Of a stretch of 64,000 nt of DNA, positions 1 through 11,239 are shown one piece after another. Every line of letters starts with the position of its first letter. The stretch's first letter is position 1. Below the pieces are notes generated by a model. The model was not told the origin of the DNA. It saw only the letters and a program-made list of their open reading frames with translations, and did no database searches. This DNA is from Rotaria sp. Silwood1 (lineage: Eukaryota; Rotifera; Eurotatoria; Philodinida; Philodinidae): contig CAJNOP010000002.1 of NCBI GenBank assembly GCA_905250075.1, positions 6,747,565 through 6,811,564 of the forward strand, given 5' to 3'. A program made the position numbers and the translations under genes.

Positions 1-3000
1 CGCTCTTTTATTTACTACAACATATCTACTTGTATTAAGACTACGTTAGTCATCTCCTTGTTTCTTATTAAAACTAATATTTGAAATAATTCTTTAAAAC
101 AATCTACAGACACTTATAAAGTTTCATTAACATTACAAAGACAATGATGTTAAATAACAAAGGTAGCTATCTTAATCAAGTGTAAGAATCATTAATGAAT
201 ATATTTTATACAATCGCATGTAATATGTAAGAAGTAAGAGAAGAAGAAACCTTTCAATAAGAGAGAATAAACCTAAAAAATACCTTATTATAGCATGTCA
301 AGAATATAACTACTTCAGCTATAATTCAACAGAATAACAGACATGTGTACATCTTTTTTCTGGATTGATATTTTTGAAGCAGGAGTGCATCACTAATTTA
401 CTGCAGGAAAGAACATATAAAATATTAGTCTTGTTTCATACAAATGCCAATCTCATGGTGTTTTCCTATCTACTACTAGTAATAGTCACTAGACATCAAG
501 AGATAACTGTTGTTTTTGTGTTACTGTCATTCTTTACATCTCATCGTATAGCTACAAACCACAATAGTAATAAAAAGAACTTCTTTAGACTACTGTCAAT
601 GTCATATGCTAGTAATATTTGTACAGAATAAAAAAAAACATACTTTTACTACTATGGAACTATACTGTGAATGTGAATAATTACACTGTACATGAAAAGA
701 AAATGATTATATGAAAAAGAGCTGAAACGATTGAATTTAGACATAGTTTGTCGGCATATAAAAATCAGCCTTTACGTACATACCTATATATGTTTATCAT
801 CGATCTTCCGTAACGAACAAATCGTGTGTAAAGTTATACGCTATTTGATCTTTATTTAGTAGATGGATTTAATTGTATTCTGTAGTTTCTGTCAATGTAT
901 CAAAGATACAAGCATGTACATGTGTGCTTTCAAACCACTTTCTTCGTGATCGGTTGTCGAGAACTTTTCGTTTTTTTTTTACAGTCGGAGTATTCTCCCA
1001 TAAGTGACTGTCTCTCTCTCTCTTTCTGTGTCTCTCGTTCTTCTTTCTTCTCTTTCTCTTTTCGTTTTAACATTGATAGATGCTTGCGGAACACTACGCA
1101 TACATAACGAATGAAAAGAAAAAGAAGGACAATATTATGTGCATGTAGTGAAAAAAATAGTGCGACTTTCTCTCTTGTTTTTCTTTTTTTTATATACAAT
1201 AAGACATTGCTATCGTCGTCGCTATCGATATCTTAGATGTACTATAAATTTGGTTTTTTTGCTTGTTCTTTCTATTGTAATACCCTTGATAATTTCTTTC
1301 GTTTGTCGCTTACCATATCATACTACACAATCAGCAGAAATGATGATACTGACGTGACACACGATGAATCAATAAAAATGACGGTTTCTTTCTTTTCTCC
1401 TTATTAGTGTTAAAGCATCGAGCAAAGAAGTTTATATGTATGCATGATGAATATTTTACATTTACAAAAAAATGTAAACGTTTACATGAATAGCATCATA
1501 TATATATATATTCGTATAATCAATGTCAAAAAAAAAACTAGTCAATCTTTAGATCGTATTGATGATCATCTTGTATGGATGCTTACTTAACAGAAATAGA
1601 TTATTTGCGTGTCTCCAGTGACGAATATGTCTCGTAAGAGAGTAAGAGAAAATAAGTAAGAATGGTATTTGAGTGTATTCAATGTGTTTTGCTGATGAAG
1701 GAAAAATAACACATCAATGTTTGCTAACTTCAAGTACACGTCTCTAATATGATTTGATGCATACATGATCATTGCTACTAACAAATAAAATCAAGGTTAA
1801 GAAAGTCAACACACAAGGTGTATCTAAGACTGTGTGAATCTAAAAAAATTCAACTTTATTCATTGTTAAAAATTTCAGTCAGACAGTGTTCCGCCTATGT
1901 CATTAATAATGGCAGTTAAATGTCCATTCTATGAAAAGAAATAAAAGCGTGTAACAGATGCTTTTCAATAGTCGTTAAAACGTCAGCTTTTCGTTCCATT
2001 TACTTATATGTCTACGCCTTTCTTTTTATAGATAATGAATTGTCGGAATAACAAAAAAAGATCAATACATATCTACTTAATGAAAAGTTAATTGTATTAT
2101 AATGAAGATTAGAACAATGAAAATCGATCTGTAATAAGATATATTTTATTTTAATGATTAACAAATCTAAATATCATATAAAAATTTCTGAATTATTGTA
2201 TCATCATTTTTATATAGACAAAAATCTATCGAATATCTGAAAACTAATCTACTTGTTTGGGTTATCATATCATAACTTTTTTTTTTGTTACATAATAATT
2301 TTCATTGGTCAACAATGAATTCGCTTCAATACATGATTCAAAATCTTCTATTCACCTTGATAATTGGTGATAGAGAGAGTTCGTATGAATAATAATTGTG
2401 CAATGGAACATGAATAATCGATAGCGTCAAGATCAACAAATTGAAAACGAGATTCTTATTGCCTTGATAGAACTCTAATGATATAGTTATTCCTATCTTT
2501 GATATAGTATAGTCAATCTCCTATATAATTCTATAAGAAACTATTTTAACAAATATTGATCTTTAGATTCACATTCGTATGTACAAGGATAAAAGACATT
2601 GATATAAAGCTGAATAAAAAATCGAAAGATTTAATACTTCAAAGTTTGTATGCGTAAAAGTATATTGAAATATACTTGAAAGGCAATCGATCAACAAATA
2701 AAAGTTGACGCGACTTAGAAAGAGAGTATTTCAACTTTTCTTTATATTGTCTTCTGTTGACAATTTCAATTCAATTTTTAATTATGAGCATGCAACTTTT
2801 CACTTTGATATAATGCATAACTATAACTTCAGAGTTAGATCAAAATTACTTACATTATTTAATATTGATGAACGAAATGCTTGACTTAATACTATTCTAA
2901 TGATTTGTGTACTATGCTCTAATCCAACATATCTTTAATTTTATCAGTTATTTGTTGAATCGTCTTTTAAAACATATCTAGACAAATAAAAACATTATTA

Positions 3001-5499
3001 CCTCCAGACATTACAAGAGACGATAAACATTTGTGGATCAATGACAGAATAATAAATACGACGTATCATTAGACAACATAATTCATATAAACTATCAACA
3101 GTATATGTGTAGAAAAAGAAAGTCTAAACTATATTTAATGTTATTAACAAAATAATATAATCAAATAACATTTTTCAAAAATTCTAAATTTAATCGTCAT
3201 ATATGTAGTTGTTTTTCTTTCGTTTTGTTTGTTTTTTAAAGTATGGTTGAGTAAACACAAAAGATGGATAGAAAATTTCTAGAAGTATAGTATAATTTCG
3301 AACCTATTTTTAGTCATGATGATTATTTTGTAAAACAATAAAATCCTTTTTATCCATCTTTCTAAATGAGTAATAATCACACAAGGACGTGATTGGTGAT
3401 AGATGAATCTTGCACTCATATTTCGTAAGAGTATTTTTTTTTTCGTTCTTATTGGAATTTGTAAAGCTAATTTTGGTATACGATATGTTGAATAAGAGCT
3501 TAACTTATCAGAAGGGGGAGGGTTTGATGTCCCCCTACTTCTGAAGCTCGTCCACGCAATATTACCCCTTCCCTTGTGTATTCTGTAAATTATTCACCGA
3601 ACCATCTTCTCTGTTTTTGGAACTCAACCCTTGTGCGGCCTCGTCTATCTCTACTACTGAGTTACGCATCTAATATTGACTTAGATAATAACAAAACAAA
3701 AAAACACATTGTGAAAATTTTGATTGAATTAATTGCTTGTTGTTTGTCGTATCCGAACTAATTCTGTTTATCAAAAAATAATTAACTAATATTGATCATG
3801 ACATTGATAGATAGCAAGATATTAGAATCAATCTTGAAAAAAAAAACAGATCTCTTGCAATAGACATTCTCTCATTAGTCACGTCAAGGCCATAGAGCTG
3901 TGTGAGTGTTTATCGAGATTAAAGAGTTCTAAAATTACAATTGATAACGAGTAAACTATATTTAGTTGCATTCATTTAATTGAATATCGTTGGAACAATA
4001 TTCTTAACTATTTATTAATATGATCATTAAGATATTTTCAAGTCTGTTTGTTTTTTTTAGAGAAGAAAAGATACATTTCTCTTTTTCATGAAAGACAAGA
4101 TGATTTTTTTTTCTTTTTCTATGATGACATTATAATTTTTCTGTGCTAAATAAAAATACTTTCGAATATCATACAAAATTGGTTCTGATGGCAGCTAAAT
4201 TTAGTAACATTGCACAACGATTAAGAAATATTATTGATGTCCTTGGACAAGGACATGATGAAAATGAAAGTATTTATTTTAATTGCAACAATCATAAAAA
4301 ACTTCGTCATAAAAAATGACGAAACATAGCAAACGTTTGCACTTATGCTTAGAGATTCGTTGTATAGTTGAAAATGTTAATGTTAGATAGTCTTCATTTA
4401 TTTTAAATGAATGTGAATAAGAATTACAAAGATATGCATGCATAAAAATGTCTACTAATGAATTATAAAGTATATATCTTACACAGGCCTTTATAAGTCT
4501 TTTTTGAAGAAGAAAAAGTAAACGAAAGTGAGCAGACTTCATTAATAAAGTCAAGGTTGATGAAAGACTTAGTTTTTATGTTGGAACACCTCTAAGTCTC
4601 TCATTTTGGACAATATTCGAGAAGGCGAAGATTTTCTTTTTCTTTGTTATTTTAGTATAATTCGTTCTCGTTAATTCAATGAATGATGATTTTTGCTTTA
4701 TCTGCAAATGTTTACTTAGAATTGGATGCCAAAACGAAAAAGAAAACATTAGGGCGACGTAAATTTTATGACAGAAAAAAACGATTTTGTTGATGAAAAA
4801 AATGCGTATTATTAAAAATGAGTTTTGAATGGTTATCGAATCAGATTGCATGTCAATGTGTCATGGAAGACAACGTGAATAATTTTCGTGATATTTCATA
4901 GAGAAAGAGAGAACGAGGAGCTGGTGAAATGTTGCTTATATCAGTATTTATGACATCATGATGAGAATGCTACAGACAAAAGATGTGTGAGTCAAATCTA
5001 TGTTCTCATGATCAACATATGGAGCTGATGGCTATGGGTAGTTCTAGCACACATTGATTATTAGAGCGTTTATTTATTTTTAAGGGCGATAAAGTGAGAG
5101 AAAAGAAAAGAAAGAAATGTATATCACATCAACAAATAGAATTTCTCAAAGGCTTCCCACCCCCGTTGCCATCATATTATAATGACGATTAAGATAAAGA
5201 ACGAAAAGAAACAGAACAAAAAAAGGAGGCACAGTTGTTCGTATATATACTGCTTAAACAGACGACATATACACCATAATAAGCTATTCTGACAAATCAT
5301 TTTCTCAATAATATGAGCTGTGCAATTCGTGACCTGTAAAGGGGTTGGGTGTGATCGTTTTATTTCGAATAATATTGACGATTTTTTTTGCACACATACA
5401 TATACCTTCTTACTTTTGATTCAATCAAATCAAACAGTAGGTTCTATCCTTTAATACAATTTACTATTATACAATTTTATTTTCGTCATTCGTCTTGTA
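1..5499. other. No supported gene; AT-rich DNA upstream of the PACSIN-like gene
   Basis: I see only short, low-complexity open frames on both strands, rich in Phe/Lys/Ile runs, with no recognisable protein. The start codon exon of the PACSIN-like gene must lie in this interval, because its first visible exon has no in-frame ATG, but I could not identify it. A short GC-richer hairpin sits at about 3509-3544, with arms built from CAGAAG and CTTCTG around G- and C-runs. Pyrimidine-rich tracts occur near 1010-1070. Confidence 0.5.
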
Positions 5500-5500
5500 G

Positions 5501-6438
5501 TGCAGTGTATATTTCCCCAGGGCCAAACAACGCCAGAACGTATATTATCTAATCCATGGTATGATAAAGGTTTTTGTGAACCAAATCAATATAAAGCAGC
5601 AATTGATCGTTGTAAAGGTGGATATGACTCATGTGATTTATTCATTAATATTTTTTCTGACCGTGCTAAAATTGAACGAGATTATATTTCGGAATTGGAA
5701 AAATGGTCAGCAACAAGTATCAAAGAGATTAGTCAAACAAAAGAATTTGGTACAAATAAAAAAGCTTGGATTGATGCAATACGAGCATCAAAAGAAATAG
5801 CTAATACACACTCGGATATTGTTCAACGTCTTCAAGAAAATGTTATTGATAAAATGGCTAATTTTAAAAAAGAAAATTATGGTAAATCAATTTTACATGT
5901 AAAGAAAATTAAAGAATTCGAACGAGATTTTGAACAAGTACAAAAATCATGGATTAAATTATTGGATAAAATTAATAGAGCTAAAAAAGAATATCAAGAT
6001 GCTCATCGCCAATTAAAGAAAGCTGAAACAGCGGAAAAAATTATTGAATCTGATCGTGGTGCTGAAGAAGAACAAAAAACAAAAGTCAAATTAAGTGTTG
6101 GTACTTATAAGAAAGAATGTGAAGCGCTTAAAAATAAATATCAACAATTTATTGAAGAAATGAAAAACTCAAGACCTAATTATGAAAATTCAATGAAAGA
6201 AGTACTTGATCGTACGCATACATTTGAACGAAAACGATTGGCACAATTTAAAGCATTATTTACAGCTCTTGATCAATCTCTAGTAATTGATAAAGATACT
6301 CATCTCAAGGAAATGGCTGATGCATTCAAAAAAGCAATTAATTCTCATGATATTGAGAAAGACATTCAATGGTGGAATTCTCATTTTGGCAGTGATACAA
6401 ATACAGCATGGCCATCATTTGAAGAATTAAAAGATTAA
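5501..6438 (+). CDS. PACSIN/syndapin-like F-BAR protein lacking SH3 (5' end incomplete)
   Basis: PACSINs bind and curve membranes through a dimeric F-BAR domain and usually recruit dynamin and N-WASP through a C-terminal SH3 domain. The exon encodes about 312 residues. A family-typical stretch around SDRAKIERDYISEL is followed by long charged helices and the domain-closing segment DIQWWNSHFGSD...AWPSFEELKD, the syndapin F-BAR pattern. Translation stops directly after this segment, so the linker, NPF motifs and SH3 domain of ordinary PACSINs are absent. The frame is open upstream but has no ATG. Splice acceptors at CTTGTAG (exon from 5501) or TTCCCCAG (exon from 5521) both keep the frame, so a 5' coding exon is missing from this model. 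A poly(A) signal AATAAA lies at 6568-6573. The body is intronless, unlike its neighbours. Confidence 0.85.
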
Positions 6439-6567
6439 TTACAAAACTTCTATTTTTCTTTTTTTTTTTTTTGTAATGTCAAACAGATCGCATGGCAAGG
6501 CATTCTAAGAGGATAAATCTCAGGAAAATATTTTTATGCATATGAACATTTAGTCCGAAGCCATTGG

Positions 6568-6573
6568 AATAAA
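6568..6573 (+). promoter_or_regulatory. Polyadenylation signal of the PACSIN-like gene
   Basis: AATAAA lies about 130 bases after the stop codon of the F-BAR gene, the usual place for a short invertebrate 3' UTR. This supports the view that transcription ends here and that no SH3-coding exon follows. Confidence 0.5.
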
Positions 6574-6599
6574 ACTAACAAAAAAAAGGAGGAACAGAT

Positions 6600-8830
6600 T
6601 AGAAAATTTTTCTTGAGATTTCCTCGATCTATGCTTGGCCTCGTTCTAAATGACTAAGTTCTTTGTTTTATTGTATAAATTGAAATTTTTTTTTCGTAGT
6701 TCATTCTTTTTTTTTTCAAAAAGTTATCTATATATATATATGTACTTTTTTGTTACTCTATTTTCATTATTTTTAAGGAATTTTAAGCGAGAAAATATTT
6801 CAGAAAGAAAAAAAAAAGAAGCTTTTCTTTTTGGTATTAAGAATAGTATTGATAGCAATATTTGTTTCAATGTCATTTGGTATTTATTATTTTTATAGAA
6901 AGTATTTTTCTTTTTGAAAGTGATTGTTAAATATATCATGACATTCGTAAAAAAAAAACGATTACTTTGATGGTTTGTATTTAAGAAAAAAAAAATTCAA
7001 TTGATGATTCACCGACAGTAATAAACTATTATTGGTATACAGTTTTACCGATAAAATTGTATTATTCATTCATCTTACACAAACATGACAAACATTTATA
7101 ACAACACAAAAAGCTAAAGGTTTTCATACATCACTAGTAACATTCATGTCAAATTTTATAGGTCAATTGAATGCTTTGATTAATTCTATTGATTTTAATT
7201 ACTGAGACTGAAGCATTTTCTTTATATCTCGTATATTTAATCAATATTTATTGCTTTTTATGTACAAAAAACACAATATTAATATGTTAAATCAAGTGAT
7301 TATGGTACTTAATAATATATTTATGTAAGTTGTCTTCAAATAAAGATCATATTTTTAGTTAGCTGCCTTTATATTTCTAAAAAAAGGACGTAAGTTTTTT
7401 TTTGTCAATTCCTTTTGTAATAGTTATTTTCAATAGGACTCGATCGATTCAAAAAAGGATAACCTTTTCTTGTTGTGACAGATGTTTATATGAGTCAATA
7501 TAAAGATCACACAATCTATGTCTTCGAGAAAATTCTTGGTGAAATAAATATTGTCTATAATTCATTATACTATTACCGTTCAGGGAGTAATCGACTATCC
7601 GAGAGGAAAACAATAAAAAGAATATATATATATAATCTTTATTCGAACATATGTAATTATGCTCTAATAGGGTTAACCAATATTGTTTAGTAATTTCCTC
7701 CTGATATATAAACAAGCCTGATAAAAAAAACGAACAGCTGCTACAACCAAGCAACTATCAACGAATGTTTCGTAATACATTGTTATATTCTATCAAATTT
7801 TAATTATCCTAAGTTTTTTTTTCTATCTACAACGAATACATAATGTCGTGTCTATGTATATGCTGAAAATATATCATCTTATTGCCAGTTTTCTGTAAAA
7901 AAGGATTCAGTGAATTTACAAAATGTCTTTCTACTTGTTATGATTGACAACATAATTCATGTTCGGACTATAATAGATACAGCAATTTCTTATAATGGTT
8001 ATTATTATCGTTGATAAAGTCATTTTCTTCTTGAAATAAAATGATTAAAAAGATAAACATCGACATACAATTATATATTCAAGTTTATTGCTTGGCAATA
8101 AAAAAATAACGATTTTTTTCAGGTCGTAAAATGACTCATTATCACTTTAATCATCTTAAAAAATAGGAAAAAAAAAGGTAAACGAAATCTAAGATGTTAT
8201 GATAAATGACACGATCCTTGTCATAAATCATCAACTTCTATTATTTATCTCTTCAGATGCAAGCATCATATATCGATGACAACATCATATAATCTTTCTC
8301 ATTAACGTTCTCATCTAAATGGAGACAGCATGTATTCTTTTGCCACCTCTATAACATTTTCTTTTTAAACGTCTTGCATAAATTGAGATATATAAGAAAT
8401 AATGTCATTTCTTCTTTTACATATGAATAAAACAATAATTATTAATATAAATGCTTTTTACAACTATTGTATAATACAAAAGAAAATTCTACGCATATGC
8501 TATTTTGTTTTTGCATCAATCAAACTAATGATGTTAAATAATATATGGTTGTATATTGTGTTTATCTAATTTATGTTTTCTTTGAAGCAAAAAAAGAATG
8601 ACAAATAATTAATTAGGATAGGCTCAAACACTCGCACGCGTATGTTGACAAAAATGATACTGTTTCTGACCAAAAATGAGAAAGTGATTGAATAAATGTA
8701 AAAATTAGAATTTTTTGTATTGTATATTCCAATAATAAAACGGATTAAATTTGATTTGAAGTTTTTTTTTTGTATTATTGTTTATTTAAACTGGATGTAT
8801 GTTCAATATATTGATATTTTTCTCTACATC
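6600..8830. other. Intergenic, no gene seen
   Basis: AT-rich sequence with many A- and T-runs and a short TATA microsatellite near 6730. The open frames are short and low in complexity. A search for an SH3-coding exon following the F-BAR gene found nothing in frame near the stop codon. Confidence 0.5.
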
Positions 8831-8832
8831 TA

Positions 8833-9295
8833 TTATTCATCTCCACCTGCTTCAGGTGCTGCTGCTGCTGCTGCTGCTTCATCTGTAGTTGCCGAATTGG
8901 CACCACCACCAGGTTGTCTATTAAATTTATGTTCTAATTGTTTACGATTACGCTCATGAGGATGAAGTTTATCCTGATAACAGCCTAAAATAACAATAGA
9001 ATAAATATCTAATGATTTTCTTTCATTATCTAAACTTACTCTTGCAATAGATATCTTGAGAGAAATCTTTGTATGTAGCCAATGTTAAATTTGTATTGCC
9101 TAAAATCGAGAAAAAAAATCAAATAAACAGTAAATAAATCTTCGAATTTAAATTAAATCAAATAATCTTACATGTTTTACATTTGAAACAAGCTTTATGC
9201 CATGAAGCACTACATGCAGCAAGTTTTTCTGCTGGATAGACAGTTTTTTGACAACGTGGACATTTGTCACCACTACCACCTCCCCACTGTGGCAT
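8833..9295 (-). CDS. Single LIM-domain protein (CRP/LASP-like) with poly-Ala tail
   Basis: Three exons join in frame: 9295-9172, 9099-9040 and 8984-8833, giving 111 residues. The protein starts MPQWGGGSGDKC, like the CRP/CRIP start. It has one complete LIM zinc module: C12, C15, H33, C36, C39, C42, C60 and C63, with spacing C-x2-C-x17-H-x2-C-x2-C-x2-C-x17-C-x2-C. The middle of the domain (VYPAEKL, WHKACFKC) also resembles LASP. LIM domains are protein-binding modules, often on actin-associated proteins. The C-terminal tail is charged and then runs into seven alanines coded by a GCT/GCA repeat near 8858-8880, ending AGGDE. There are no nebulin repeats or SH3 domain as in LASP and no second LIM as in CRP. 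Introns are 54-72 bp. Confidence 0.9.
8855..8881. repeat. GCT trinucleotide repeat coding poly-alanine
   Basis: A run of about seven GCT/TGC units lies inside the last exon of the LIM gene. On the minus strand it encodes seven consecutive alanines. Length variation here would change the protein tail without a frameshift. Confidence 0.8.
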
Positions 9296-9299
9296 TGTT

Positions 9300-10300
9300 C
9301 AAAAAATTAAGGAATAGATAATAAATATAATCTAGAATAAAATTTATTCATTTCATTTTCGACTTAACGATAATTTCAGCTGAGTGGTATACGGATCGAA
9401 TCACTATCGATTCTGCTAGATATACTTCGACGATTAACAAGACATACATTTTCAAATGTCAAGTAACTTCAATAATAATTAATCAAAATGATCAGAAAGT
9501 TAGTTCGGTTATTGACTTACGCACGTAACTACACTCTATCATACAGTGTTCTTTTTCTAAGTAGGAAGTAGTGCAATAAGGTTATTATCAATTGCTTGGG
9601 TTTATACATACACAATGCTTCTGATCAGCAAGAGCGTAATAGAGAGACAGAAAAAAAAACGAGAAAATGGGTATGTCTTTTCTCAATCAGCCTTGGCAGT
9701 ATGGTTGTTATTCGTCGTTGTCGTTTTCCATACATACACACATATATGTATGTATATATATGTATATATATACATAGAAAATCTTTTTTTCTTTTCTTCT
9801 TCGTTTTCTGCTTTTTAAGTTGCAATTCTTATTGCTCAGATAAGTAAGAAAGCTGTTGTTACTGCTCTGTGATAATGACGACATATCCTTCTTGCTCGAT
9901 ATCTCATCAATCGGACAAAGAAGAGGTGGAGCGAGCAACAACAGCAACAGCGGGCAAACGAAGTGCTGTCAATTTATGACTCGATTTCTATTTTTTTCTA
10001 TATACTATTTCTCTTATGTCAGTAGAATCAACAGTATTGGTATGCATCTATGCCAGTAACATAATGAGTCGTTATAAGCGTTAACTAGATAGCTAGCTGT
10101 AAAGATGTGTTTGCTTTATACTAGGGTGAAGATGATAAAAGAATATAAAAGAAAGAAAACAATAAGGGTCAAAGATCATTATTATTAGTTCTACAATGGA
10201 AAGTAACAAGTTCACACTTGTTTCTTGTTGTCAGAAAGTACTACTTTATAATTCTCTGATCGAAATAAATACAGCATTCAATTATTTTTCGATTAATTCT
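9300..10300. other. Putative promoter region of the LIM gene, no other gene seen
   Basis: This region lies upstream of the LIM gene start. It contains AT-dinucleotide tracts (TATATGTATG-type, 9735-9775), and overlapping low-complexity frames occur on both strands over 9596-10059. I could not recognise a core promoter element. Confidence 0.3.
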
Positions 10301-11237
10301 CTACATTGTTTTCAGTTGGTCTAAAACCTATACTATAGATATCCTGGTTGTTACTCTAGCTATTTGCAGAGTTTGAGTTACAAATGCTGAGAAAATCGTT
10401 ACCGCACTTCATGTACTCGAGCATTGTTGGAACAAATATTTTCTTGTCATACTGGTTCTAACGATATTTGTAGACACGATTTCTGTTCTTTGGTGATTGA
10501 TTACCACCTAATGAGCACGCCATTAAAGTGATGAGAAAATCGACCATGTTCGTATGTCGAATGATCGATTTCTAGCGTAAATTTTTCGAAAGTTACATCC
10601 TTGTTTCTCTAAAAAACTCGAAACCAATCAAACGTCTTTCAAACATTGGAAAGTAGGCCCGGGTAGGACTATTTGCTCCATTGAGTGTCACAGTAATGTC
10701 AGATTTTAGCTTTATACCAATCAGAGATTAGAATAGTATAGTTCTCGAAATCTTAGTTCATGAGAAACCAGAGTCTGAATATTAATACTAGAATTCTATA
10801 CACAGATTGATATAATACTAAAATCTAACATCGCACTGAGACTCTGCGTAGCTTATTGTCCTGTATTGGTCTACTTTTGAATGCTTGACTGTTATTTGAC
10901 TGATTTCGAGTTTCTTAGAGGAACAAGAATATAACTTTCGAGAAACGAACGTTACAAATCGATCATTCGATATACGAACATGGTCGATTTTCTCATTACT
11001 TTAATGATGTGTCCATTATATGGTAACCGATCATCAAACAACAGAAATCGTGTCTAAAAATATCGTTAGAACCAGCATGGCAAGGAAAAATTTGTTTCAA
11101 CATTGAACGAAAACATGAAGTATAGTAACAATTTCCTCATGGATTGCTCGTCATTTGTGAGTGAAACTTTGGAAATAGGTAAAATCATAATCAGTGTATC
11201 TGTAGTATAAGTTTTAGACCCGTTGACAACAATGTAG
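10301..11237. mobile_element. Large fold-back element (long inverted repeat)
   Basis: The interval is one long imperfect hairpin. The left half (10301 to about 10765) matches the reverse complement of the right half (about 10775 to 11237), roughly 80% by eye. Easily seen matched blocks are GGTCTAAAAC at 10318 with GTTTTAGACC at 11211, and the block around GAGAAAATCGACCATGTTCG (about 10531-10550) with its complement near 10978-10998. The ends read CTACATTGTT and AACAATGTAG, so the element can be drawn as flanked by TA dinucleotides. There is no open frame, so it would be a non-autonomous DNA transposon. The superfamily is not certain. TA flanks would suit Tc1/mariner, whereas the long arms resemble fold-back elements. 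Confidence 0.8.
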
Positions 11238-11239
11238 CG

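Noticed and set aside
365-631. Open frame of 88 codons (+)
   Set aside because: Low-complexity Phe/Leu/Val-rich chance frame in AT-rich DNA, with no family and no splice context.
3509-3544. GC-richer hairpin near 3.5 kb
   Set aside because: Too short and isolated to support an element or an RNA gene.
5500-5502. GTG as start codon of the PACSIN-like gene
   Set aside because: Eukaryotic initiation at GTG is very unlikely. Splice acceptors fit better, so the real start is in an upstream exon.
9596-10059. Overlapping frames on both strands upstream of the LIM gene
   Set aside because: They arise from TATA/poly-T tracts. Composition is not protein-like.
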